DNA of 64,000 nt from Amoebophrya sp. A120 (taxonomy: Eukaryota > Sar > Dinophyceae > Syndiniales > Amoebophryaceae): NCBI GenBank assembly GCA_905178155.1, contig CAJINV010000016.1, positions 1,687,102 to 1,751,101 of the forward strand. Direction: 5' to 3'. The notes under the pieces are model-generated. The model searched no databases, had not been told where the DNA came from, and was given only the letters and a program-made list of their open reading frames with translations. This document shows, in pieces, positions 46,701 to 56,810 of this stretch. Each line of letters begins with the position of its first letter. Positions within the stretch are counted from its first letter, which is position 1. The position numbers and the translations under genes were made by a program.

Positions 46701-49700
46701 GTCGTGACGGTGTCTTTTTTCCCGTCCTTGTTCACTGTCTGCGCTAGAGAATCGTGGAAGTCATCGAGCTCGGTGAGCAGAACCCGGAGCGGAGGCGGTG
46801 CCGGCGGGGCCTTCATTGTGGGGGAGGTCACGACCGGCGTGGCTGTTGTACTAGTACTACCGGAGGTGGAGTCATTCTCCGCCGCTGGTACTGGTGCTCC
46901 TGCCGTGGAAGCTCCTTTCGCATCTGCAGCCCCCGTGTGGTCTGAAGCAGAGGCGGAATCTCCGCCACCGGAAGAAGTCGAGGCCGTGGTCCCGTTGGCA
47001 ATCTCTGAAGAAATTGCTCCGGGTCGTACCCAGTGTGCGTCAGAACGGCCTGCTCGTAGTCCAGAAGCCTCTCCCATAATAGCATCCCCGTCGCCGTCGG
47101 TTGTTGCTGCTGGCCCCTTGATGTCCAAAAAGTCTTCACTCTGGTCAATTTCCATTTCGACAACAGCTGCGTTAGTATCGTCAAAAGATGTAAGTGCAGA
47201 CGAGGCGACACTTCGTTCCAGCGCTTCCGCGTCCAAAGGTGACAAAGCAGCACTTGCGTAGCTTTTCCCCCTAGATGTTGAACCCTCGTGCCTCTGCTGC
47301 GACGGCTTCCGCGGTCTCTGCCCGATCACCACCGCATTTTGGTCCACTTTTCGCTTCTTCGAGGGTGGCGGCGGAGGCGGGGCGGGCGCTCGGGCTTTCG
47401 TCTTCGGACCAGCTGCACTTGTCATCTTCCCCGACGGAACCGGCGGCGGGGCGGACTTATTTTTGCTACTTCCAGTTGCGGCACTCGAAGAAGCCGAGCT
47501 TTTGTTCTTCACTAGAAGCGTGTCGCGGTCGCCGAAGATCGCCTCCTTCTTGCTTTTTTCCAACTCTAGTCGCTCCTTGTTTTTCTCGATCCCCTCGGCC
47601 ACCTGCACAGCATTGGGTGGGGGCGGAGGCGCGGCCCGGGCGGCTCGCGGCGGAGGCGGCGGCTTGAGATCTTCAATCGGGATACTAGTAGAACCACCGC
47701 CAGTACTGTTAGTTGTGGTCCCGGTGGTCGTTGCAGCAGGAGGCGCGTGCCCTTTTCCCACATTTGATGTTCCACCGTACTTAGAAACCGATTTTCCGAA
47801 CAACACCTGGTCTGCCTTCTTTTCATCGTTTCCAGGAGAAATAATTGACGTTCGTTTCAGAGACAACGCAGAAGATGACACCACGGTAGCTCCTGCGGGA
47901 CGAGGAGGTGACACCAGCGTTTTCCTTTTCCACACAATTTTCCCGCCCTGTCGCTCCAGCAGGTCGCACTGCTTCTCCATGAGCAGGTCCCCGCGGGCAC
48001 AGAGCTTCGCGTCGTTTCCCACCGGGTGGAACGCCCCGTCCGAGTGGTAGAACGCTGGCGTTCTGCCCGGTTTTTCCGCTTTCAAATTGTACAAAACTTT
48101 CCGGTACAGACCCGGCTTGTCCGGTAAGTTCAGCGAGTACCGCAAAATCCCCGGGTCTGCTTCGAACACGGAGAGTAGCCGCGTGTTCGCGCCGCCGCAG
48201 AAGTCCAACCAGGAGGGCTGACAACCGCCGCCCTCGTAGATTTGCAACAGATTCGTCGACAACTGCTTGCTGAAAAAATTGTCTCTGCCAGCACCTCCTA
48301 TCGTGGTTGCTGCAACCATTGGCGCTGAAGAAGGGGCAGTTCCGGCAGCACCAGCCAGAGCAGTTGTGTTGCTCGGCGTATTGCTAGAAGTTGTACCATT
48401 ATTCACCTTTGTAGAACTAGTACTAGCACCGCCTACAAGCCGAACTGCTCCAGTTTTCGAGCTCGACGCCATTTTATTTGCTCGTTTAGAGGATGGATTC
48501 ATTGCACCTTGCGCACTTTGTTCCGCAGCGGCCGTGTTGTTGTTCGCAAGGGCCGCTTTCGTTTTCGGATTCACATTCGGATGAACCTGTCGCCCGTTTA
48601 AAATCGCCAGTACCACGTCCTGCCACAACCCTGACGGCCTGCTCGCGGACATGGTTTTCCCGTCGAGCGAGGGCGTTTTGGTCAGGAACACCGTCTCGTA
48701 CTCTGGGTTATCAAAACAAAGAAAGTCGTTCAATTTATCAACGTAGGAGTTGGAATCCAAATCACCTTCAAGCAGTTGTTGCCCACCCGGGAGGTTCTTC
48801 TTGTCTTTCACGTCTACTGTCGACTTCGAAGCTCCTGCTGTTCTCGCACTACTAGACGAGCCTGAAGATGATGTTCTCTTGCCCAGTGGAAAGGTTTCCA
48901 CGAGCTTCAAGAACTCCAGAAATTTCGCCCGCTGCATGTCAATCCCCAAGATGAACTTCGATAGGGGATTTCGGACCTTCACGAAGGGAAAGTAGTGGGT
49001 TTGCTCCACCGCTTTCAGGGTTTCCAATGTCAGCCCGTCGTTGTCAAGCGGGCTCTGGTGAAAGTTGTTCTCTCTGTGCGCTTCGAGGAGATTTTGCAGG
49101 ACGAAGAGCTGCGTTTCGGTCAGTTGGGACTGGCTTTCGTAACTGATCTTCAATCGGCCGCCGTTGTTCAAGTTCAGGCTGGTATTCGTAGTTTCACCGT
49201 TTTTCGTCTTTCGTGCAAGGGTTGTAATGTCTTGACGTCCACCTCCCTCCTTTTCCGACCGTACCGAATTCTCCGAGCTGGCGGGGGAAGGAGCGGATTC
49301 TCGTTGCAGCTCCTGCTCATCTGCCTTTTTATCTTCGGTTGGCATGATCATGTTGATCTTCGTCTCTTGTGGCCCTCCTCCGTCCGCTTTCCTCTTCTCC
49401 GGCACTAACAGCTCGCCTTTTTTCCCCACCAAGCACCGCGAGTTCTCCACATGGTGCCCCGCGGTTTTCACGTAGCACTGTCGCCGCGCCACGTCGTCCC
49501 CCGCCATGTAGTTACTTTCATCCGCGGCGCCACTGATGTCTTTGATCATGCACAGTGCGCTGTCCCCACTGTTCCACACCCGCACCCGGTCTTTGGTCAC
49601 GTTCCACACACCGTAGACGAACGTGCACCCGGAATGCAGGGCTTTGAGCCCCAACCGACAGATCATCCGGATATGGAAGCGTCAGGATTGAAATCGTCAA

Positions 49701-50394
49701 AGTTGAAATAATTTCTCATGCATAAACTGCAAGGCATGGAATGCCTGTCTTGCCGGGATGGCAAGTGAGGCCGACTGTCAGCCTGTTTAGGGTTTGGAAT
49801 AGAGCTGCTAAAGTAGCATGACAAAAGCCTTCTTCTGTCCCTAAACAACATGACAAACTGAATCTAGACGGTGCCGAAATTTGTCATGCACCGCTTGGAA
49901 ATTGGGCTTCCCACTGGTATCGATTTTCTGCATTACAACTTATTTCAACTCTGACGATTTCAAACCTGACGCTTCCATACCGGATCTGGATCAGGTAGAT
50001 GTCCCGCATTTTGTGCAGGTTTTCCTTGTCGGAGAAAAACGTCAGCAATTCGTTCCGGACGAACTGCGAGCACTCCCTCCCGTCGATCCCGTGACCGTCG
50101 AAGACGCCGAACTTGATGCAGTACTCGTTGTTAATGTAGCCGTAGTATGCTCTGCACAAGTATCGTACTCGTACTACTTGCAAACATGCATGACAAATTC
50201 TCTTCCTAAGGTAAAACAGCATTACAAATTGCATTTGTCGTGCTGAGCTAATTTGTAATGCAATTTGTACTACTACGATACTTTTGCAATGCATACGTAG
50301 TCGAAAAGGAGCGCGTCTTGGTTCTCCTTGCTGATAGAAAAGGAGCGCTCGCCCTTCGAGTTCTGAATCGTGTCCATGGAAGCTTGGATCTTAT
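43789..50394 (-). CDS. PP2C-type (PPM) protein phosphatase, catalytic domain split by a very long insert
   Basis: Mg/Mn-dependent Ser/Thr phosphatase. Exons: 50394-50296, 50145-49980, 49671-46699, 46423-45976, 45687-45397, 45072-45014, 44731-43789; about 1,650 codons, frame kept across all six introns, all TIR elements (A, G, C, C, E, B). N-terminal lobe: SFSISKENQDALLFDYGYIN, then CIKFGVFDGHGIDG (metal-binding DGHG), then SGCTFVYGVWNV and VWNSGDSALCMIKD. After CYVKTAGHHVENS come some 1,400 residues rich in Ser, Pro and Lys, with polyproline runs and a few ordered islands such as PAFYHSDGAFHPVGNDAKLC. The domain resumes with SQLRGGLNLARGFGDVMSFT, then YLVLGSDGVFDYTNEHT and the last metal site GGSDDTSAIAIRLID. 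Key acidic residues are present, so activity is plausible. An in-frame GTATAA...CACAG intron could join this gene to the 50618-55693 gene; otherwise the start would be the ATG at 50377. Confidence 0.85.
44732..45013. mobile_element. Intron-like TIR element, family B
   Basis: Left end reads TTTCCTATG instead of TATCCTATG. TSD GTGCG. Excision joins ...EKNYFAA to LAKAGSVEG in the PP2C gene. Confidence 0.9.
45073..45396. mobile_element. Intron-like TIR element, family E
   Basis: TSD ACTTC. TIR GGAAAAATCCCGTCCCCCCT against a decayed right end (ATATGGAGAGTGGGGACTTTTT). Excision joins ...NYLPEK to CNQIDCE. Confidence 0.85.
45688..45975. mobile_element. Intron-like TIR element, family C
   Basis: Left end TGTGCATTGC (G for A at the second base). 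TSD GTAGG. Excision joins ...LLTTPY to NTKLSTSP. Confidence 0.88.
46424..46698. mobile_element. Intron-like TIR element, family C
   Basis: TSD CCGTC. Excision joins ...KDTVTT to EHYVERCTSF. Confidence 0.92.
49672..49979. mobile_element. Intron-like TIR element, family G (only copy here)
   Basis: Long TIR, about 45 bases with gaps: TATGGAAGCGTCAGGATTGA against GACGATTTCAAACCTGACGC...CCATA. TSD CCGGA. Excision joins ...IYLIQIR to MICRLGLKA in the PP2C N-lobe. Confidence 0.88.
50146..50295. mobile_element. Intron-like TIR element, family A
   Basis: TSD CGTAG. Excision joins ...DALLFDY to GYINNEYC in the PP2C N-lobe. Confidence 0.92.
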
Positions 50395-50617
50395 CTGTGA
50401 TAGAAGAAGTTCATTTGCATCTTTTTTGCAGACGGACACGGAGACGTACAGGTAAAAATGGTATGAGCAACAACTTTAACTTTATCGCAAGTCATAACTT
50501 GTCGACGGAAGACGGGACCAGCACGTGAACATCAACGTCGTGATGTCAAGGTACCAGATTCGTAGTCGAAACAATTAGAATTACAATTACAAGAACAAAC
50601 AAAACAATTAAACTCTA

Positions 50618-53600
50618 TTAATTTATACAATCCGCCAAGACTTGTTCCAACTGCGTGGGATTTTTGCTCTTCATCGGTCTTCCCTCCCCGTCCGGTCGCA
50701 ATTCTTCAAACACCCCGACGGGCAAGTGTTTTTTCGTTGCGAAGTAGATGTCGGGCAAAATCTCTTCGAGCTTCATCCGCCGCTGCAGCGCTTCGTTCTA
50801 TCGTATTTAAAAACGTCCCCACCCCAGAGCTGTAATGCAAATCTGCATGCTCAGAATGTTTCTCATGCGGATCCCCATGAGAAGCATTTTCTAGTCGTGT
50901 TCTGCAATTTGTCATGCTCCAATCTGCGTGATGTACTAGATCTGTGATGCTGCTGATCTAGCTCAAACAGCACTACGCTAAGAGTCCAAATTTGTCATGC
51001 AAAACAGCCAAAACGTGTGGACTTGTCTAGCCGATTCCCCATCTTGACTATGGGGTGGGGATGTTTTTACTCAGAATACGTTCCCCGGCATGTTCATCAG
51101 ATCATTCCGCAGAATGATGTTGGAGCAGCAGAACTTGTGCAGAGCGGACCAGAAGTGCTCGTCAAAGTAATTGTTGAAAAAGGTGTCCGGCAGATCCTTA
51201 AAGGCAAAGAACCCATTCGACATGGCGAACACGAAATAATCGCGCAGAATCATCGACAACTTTTCCAAATAGTCGACGCGCGCGGTGAGCCAGCTGCAAC
51301 TGAAGAACAAAATATCCGCAGCGGCGTGGACGTCGTCCCGCGGCGGAAGCTCGAGGACTTTGCTGTCCAGCCGCCGGATCTCCAGCTCGTACCACCGCGT
51401 TTCCAACCGGTAGGCGGTGAGTTTCGTGATGTAGTTGAGAATCCTCAGACTGTCGTGGTCTAGGGTGTAATTCGCGAAAAACTTGCAACAGGTCACCAGG
51501 AACTTCCAGCTGGTGTGGAGCAGTTGCGCGTTTAAGTCGGGGAGTTTTCCCGTTTTGTCATCGACGTCGGAAATGTCGTCGTAGATATGCTCGTCGAAGG
51601 CTTCTTCAACATTATCAAATGCAAAAATGTCTGGGTCTGGAAGAATCTAACTTGTCATGCTAAATCTAAATCATTCAAAAATCTGTGTTGCATGATTACC
51701 AAAAGCTGTCCACTTTTGACCTAGTCGAGAGGCAGTTTCTCATGCAGGATAGGCATGATAGAACTCTCACAGAATCTGTCATGCTATGTCCTACATACCA
51801 GACCTCATGGGTCATGGAAAACCTGCATGACAAGTCTGCATTCTTCCAGACCCAGACATTTTTACATTTGATAAACATCTGTGAGAAACAACTCACTTTC
51901 CGCGTTGAGGTTCCGCGTTCGAGCGGCAAAAGCCGAGGCGTTGTTCTCGGGCAAGGCTGCTTTCGGAAGCGGTTTGTTCCTGGCATCCAGAAGCGAGTCT
52001 AGAACCTTCGTCGGCCAGGAAGACGTCCGGGGGCTGGTGGGTTTCGTAGTCGCAGTGCTGGCGCCAGGGTTGCAGGAGCCCCCAGGGGTAGTGGTCGCTT
52101 TGCTATTCGAAGGTCTTCTTGCTGTTTGTTCTGCAGTGCTGCCCGAGGTGGCATTTTTTAACTGATGTTCTGTCGCCACACTACCACCACCAGCTGTCAT
52201 CAGCTCCGCGTTGTGGTATTTTTCCTCGTCCAGCGATTCGATGTTCACTTCCACAAACACCTTCACGCGCCGCATTTCCCGCATCAGTTTCTTTTGCGTC
52301 TTGATTGCGTGGGGGAGGGTGAACCCCACTTCGGCCCGCAACAGCCGCGTCAGCCGCTTGTCACACTCAACCCCGGTCGTGTGCAACTCGTGCGGCGCGC
52401 GGAGGACGGCGGCGTGGGGATGTCATGCATCGCAAAAGTATCGCACTCGTTGTACTAATCGCAATCATGCAAGACAAATCGCCTTCCCAAGCTAAATCAG
52501 CATGGCAAATTCCATTTGTCATGCTGCGCCAATTTGTATTGCGCTTACTACTAGAAGTACAAGTACGATACTTCTGCATTGCATAGCTGGGCGAACTTGT
52601 GGACGTAAACATCCATGATTTCGATCAAAATCTCCTCCATGAAAAACGTGTCCGTGCGCAAAACCGGAATGGGGTACCCCTCGACAAAGTAGTTGCTCTT
52701 GGTACTAGGTCCTCCCTCTTCAGCGTTTCCACTTGATGTTGCCCTATGCCTATCCGTAGTACTGGAAGGTGCAGCAGCTCGATCATTCCCACGACCCATG
52801 GCCGCGCGAGCAGCAGCTGCTGATACAACAGCAGCATCAGCTCCACTTTTCTTTTTCCGTCCGAGCTCCCTCGCAGGTATTCTGGGGCGCCTGATCTTCG
52901 TCTTAGTGCCATTTTTGTTTTTCCTGCTGCTGCTGTTTTTGTTGTAATTGTAGCTGTTGCCGTTCAACATGTGGTTCCCAGCCGAGGACGAAGAAGATCC
53001 AGCAGCAGCGTCGTAGTAGTAATACTGCGGCTTCGCCTCCTTTCCGTCTTCGTCAAACCCCAACAGCATCCACTCGGTAAATTCCACCAGCTCCTCAACA
53101 TCGACAATTTGGTTGCGGATGATATCGACCAGCAGCCGCATCCGGAGATTGTCAAGCTTCTTCACGTTGATGTCGTCCACTTCTTGCGGCGCCTGCGCAA
53201 CAACATCAGGAGCGGCACTCGCACTGGTAGCTGCATCAGACTTGGTCAACATATCAACATCTTTTTCTACTTTGCTGTCTGCCACCTCAGCTTCTCGACC
53301 TGTAGTCCTATCTCCATCTGGCGCAGTTGATGCTGTTGTTGTGTCCTCACTATCCAATTTCAATTCAAAATATTGTTTTTTCATGAACTCGAGCTGCTTC
53401 TTCCGGTTATCCCAGTACCGTTGCCGGGCCGAGTCGATGGGGTCCAGGGACTTCTTCCGTTTTGCCGGGTTATTTTCCTCGTCGCTGGAAGTCAATCCGA
53501 GAGAAGATTTCCGGTCCCGCGAGATGCTGCGCTCGTTACCGTCATCCTCGTAGACGTTCGACTTAGTGATAGTGTCGTTGACTGTTGATGTTGACCCATC

Positions 53601-55693
53601 AAAGCTGCGAATGCGAGAAATGTTGTCGAGATTATCTCTGCTTCCAGGGTCGTTCACATCGAAGAAATGCCTGGAAGCTGTGCCAGTTCCGGAGTACAGC
53701 AGCGCACCATTGGGCGACTGCTCCTTGTCAGCTTGCTGTTGGGCTGGTGGTTCTTGCTGGGTGGAGGTACTATCAGTATCACCGTCGTTGGATTTTTGGT
53801 TGGGTTTGTTTTGATGAGGTAGACTAACATCGGGCTTTTTCTCATCTGCTACACCACCCTTTCCATCTTCTGCGGAGGTTCCAGTTTTCCTGCTCTTCTT
53901 GTTCCGCGGTGTGTGGAGGTTCTGAATCACCTGTGGATCATCTTCCTGCTCATCCTTGCTGGCGACGCTTTTACCAGCACTGTCACCAGCCTTTTCTTCT
54001 CTTTCCTTCCGCTTCTGTTCCGATTTCAATTTTTCTTTTTCCTTCCGCTTCTGCTCCTTATCAAAAGGAAAAACGTCCCCACCCCAGAGCTGTCATGTGG
54101 TTTGCAATGACAAGGACATCTGTGATGCGCATACCCCTGGTAGACATTTCCAATCGTGTTTTGAAATTTGTGATGCTGTGAACAGGATAAGCAGATAGAT
54201 CTGTGATGCGGCTGCGCTTGCTAATCTGCATTACACTACGGAGGGCAACTTGTCATGCGTGACTCCCAAAACTCCTAGGTTTGTGTTGCAAAGTCCCCAG
54301 CTTGACTATGGGGTGGGGACGTTTTTACACAGGATACTCCTGCTGCTGCATTCTCTCCTTGATGAGATCATAATCCACATCGCCAAAAAGCACATCCTCG
54401 GTCGCCGTGCGATTGGCGGGAAAGAAGCGGGACGACGCGGAGGTTGAAAATGTTGATCCTGCACTACTGTTTTGTTCGGAGCTGCTGCTACTACCCTCGA
54501 CGTTGACCGCACTTGTAGTGGTTGCGCTGTCGCTAGTATTTCTGTCGCTCCTGCTTCTTGGACTTTCCATAGAAGTGCTCTCCTTTGGAGTTGGAGTTCC
54601 TGGGCTTCTATCAAAATAGAAGTCCTCTGGGGATGAACTGCCAATGCCCCGGTTGAGATCATTATACCCAGCAACATCTTGCTGATGAATGGAACTTCGG
54701 GAAGATGACTGCTCGTTCAAATTTCGATACTGCATTTCTTTTTATGAACTGCAAAAGTGAAAAGTATCGCATTCGTATAAATGCATTACAAATTTCTACA
54801 GCATGAGAAATAAAATTTGTAATGCGAAATTGCCTTAAGAAAAGGATTTGTAATGCATGATTGCAATACGAGTACGATACTTTTGCACAGGATACTATCT
54901 TCGACGGACTGACGTTGAGAAGATCCAGCGAGGCCAGATTATGGCGTTCTCAAACGTTACATTCTCAGCTGTTACATGATTTGTCATGCAAAATCACAGT
55001 TAGAATTGATACGATCAAGCTGCTTCGCATGACAAATTCTCGAAGAGCCAAACACGCTGAGAATCTGTGCCATATCTGTCATGCTAGACGCGCAAGGTCA
55101 CCCCTTTGACTTTTGCCATTCTTGCATCACAAATTCATGTAACAGCTGAGAATGTAACAGTTGAGAACGCCATACAGATCGGCTTCGCCGTTGGGACTTA
55201 CTTTTGATGTTCGTGTTCCGATGGTTCCGTTATTATTTTTCGTCCCATTTATTTTGCCGAAATTCACCGCAGAAGAGGAGGAGGACGCAGCGGAGGTGCC
55301 GATCAATACGCCGTTCACGACCCGATTGGCTCCGGCGGTCGGATTTGTAGACGATGTTGTAGTGGTACCAGTTGTACCGCGTGGGGTCAACAATCCACCT
55401 GATGCATTTCTACTACTGCTCGTCCCCGCGGCCGCGCCAGACGGTGGACCTGCTCCAGCCGTACCCTTATTGCTCACAACTCCCCCTCGAGGTCCGCCAA
55501 CCACGCCTCTCTGCGAGGCCAAGTTCGCCGCCGCGACAGCACCGACGGACGCAGGCACGGCTGCTGTCGTCGATGTGCCGCGTGGCATCACAAGTTGCCC
55601 TCCGACGAAGAAACTGTTGCTGGCGCCGGAAGAACTGTTGCTCATATTCAGGGCGTATTTGTTCTTTTTGGAAGCCATCTTGTCTTCTTGCAC
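50618..55693 (-). CDS. Large protein of unknown function, possibly the N-terminal part of the PP2C gene
   Basis: Not recognised. Exons: 55693-55175, 54939-54895, 54742-54337, 54058-52586, 52415-51874, 51612-51079, 50798-50629 (or to a TAA at 50618); about 1,221 codons, frame kept throughout. The start is MQEDKMASKKNKYALN, or MASKK at 55678. The first 700 residues are Ser/Thr/Asn/Gly-rich with a charged coiled-coil-like stretch (KRKEREEKAGD, RQRYWDNRKKQLEFMKKQYF). Two ordered helical parts follow: DNLRMRLLVDIIRNQIVDVE, and from about residue 900 a Leu/Phe-rich domain (SWKFLVTCCKFFANYTLDHD, DILFFSCSWLTARVDYLEKL, DTFFNNYFDEHFWSALHKFC). All introns are TIR elements (D, A, B, A, C, B). The last exon can splice GATT|GTATAA...CACAG|AT in frame to the PP2C start 235 bases downstream, so the two may be one gene of about 2,870 residues. 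Confidence 0.7.
50799..51078. mobile_element. Intron-like TIR element, family B
   Basis: TSD CGTTC. Excision joins ...NMPGN to EALQRRMKLEE. Confidence 0.92.
51613..51873. mobile_element. Intron-like TIR element, family C
   Basis: TSD AACAT. Excision joins ...ELFLTDV to EEAFDEHIYDD. Confidence 0.92.
52421..52585. mobile_element. Intron-like TIR element, family A (left edge decayed)
   Basis: TIR GCAAAAGTATCGCACTCG against CGAGTGCGATAC-like right arm (AAGTACGATACTTCTGCA). The left end is TGTCATGCATCGC rather than TATGCATTGC, and no clear TSD is seen; the left edge could lie a few bases either side. Frame is kept as ...VHKFAQ-HAAVLRAP if the intron ends at 52416. Confidence 0.75.
54059..54336. 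mobile_element. Intron-like TIR element, family B
   Basis: TSD CTCCT. Left end TATCAAAAGGAAAAACGTCCCC. Excision joins ...ERMQQQE to QKRKEKEKLK. Confidence 0.92.
54743..54894. mobile_element. Intron-like TIR element, family A
   Basis: Left end TATGAACTGCAAAAGTGAAAAG has an 8-base insertion in the TIR. Flanks CTTTT and CTATC, a poor TSD. Excision joins ...VSPSKIE to MQYRNLN in frame. Confidence 0.8.
54940..55174. mobile_element. Intron-like TIR element, family D
   Basis: TSD CAGAT. Nearly identical inside to the copy at 8182. Excision joins ...PNGEADL to ASLDLLNV. Confidence 0.92.
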
Positions 55694-56810
55694 AAATAAA
55701 AATTACCGAAAAATTTTCAATCTTGGGATATTCTTCGCTTCAGATAAACGACAAATCCAGGATCGAAATCTGAAAAAACTAGCGAGATCTTCTAGTATGG
55801 GAGGTACTATACTACTTCACTAAACATATCATAAATAATCATGCGACATATGCTTCGAACTGAAGCAAACAACACGACTCAACCATTCGTTGCAGCTTCT
55901 TGTGTAAACTACAAGGTGAGAGTGAGTGGAAGAGCGCTTGGAGGCTTTTTCAAAATCCAATTGAAGACAAATCCCAGATCAGCATCAGAGTTTTGGTGCC
56001 TGAAGAAATCAAATCAAAAATCTCTTTTGATGAAAAAGCAAGCTGCATGAAACTAGCACCATGAATCATGCGAGATTGTTCCCCGTAAATGTGCGATTGG
56101 AAGATTCTTCGACACAGTTGGATGCATGCAGCATGTGCCAGCGGATATTTGGAACAATTGACGAGACCCAGTTCGCGATCTTTCACCGGCCGAGGAAAAT
56201 TGTTCCTGGGGTCACAAAGCCGGATGGAAAGAGTCGAGTGGAGAATCACATCATCGGTGGGAAAATTTTCAGACTAAGAAAAGGATCAAACGCCAGTGGA
56301 CGCACGTTGCGCAGTGGAGGAGCAGGAACATGAAAGAACTATCATATGCGGCGGTGCAGTCATGCGCAAACGCTTGCGCACGCTTTGCCAGTGCAGTGCG
56401 TTCCATTTCTGAACTGCAATTGAGGTCATGACTTCAGAACCAATAACCATTCCGGTCCTCGTCGTCTTTCAGAAATATACTCGAAGTAGGGAAAGCTACA
56501 CCGCAGTGATTTGAAGAGCAAAGTTGATGGCGCCACGAGGGATGAAAAGGATTCAAATCGCGATATTCTAGATTTACAGCGAGCAAGATTGGAAGGTTTT
56601 TTCTTGTAGACTCTCATCAAAGTATTCATCAGCCGAAGTTACAGTGTCTTTTTCGATCTATCAAAATCAATGAAAAGTGTGATGAACAATGTAGTTTTTC
56701 ACTTTATCTAGGCAATGGATTTCCCAGGACAAAGTTTCAATACAATCACGTCGACATCCCAGAAAGGGTGCTTCTTCTACCGCATGGCTCTAGAAGTGGT
56801 CGGAATCGTT
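55694..56810. other. Intergenic, 1.1 kb
   Basis: No gene recognised. A plus frame at 56061-56333 overlaps an equally long minus frame; neither looks conserved. Confidence 0.4.

Noticed and set aside
55127-55693. Separate gene limited to the Ser/Gly/Asn-rich frame
   Set aside because: Removing the family D element joins it in frame to the next exon, so it is the first exon of the 50618-55693 gene.
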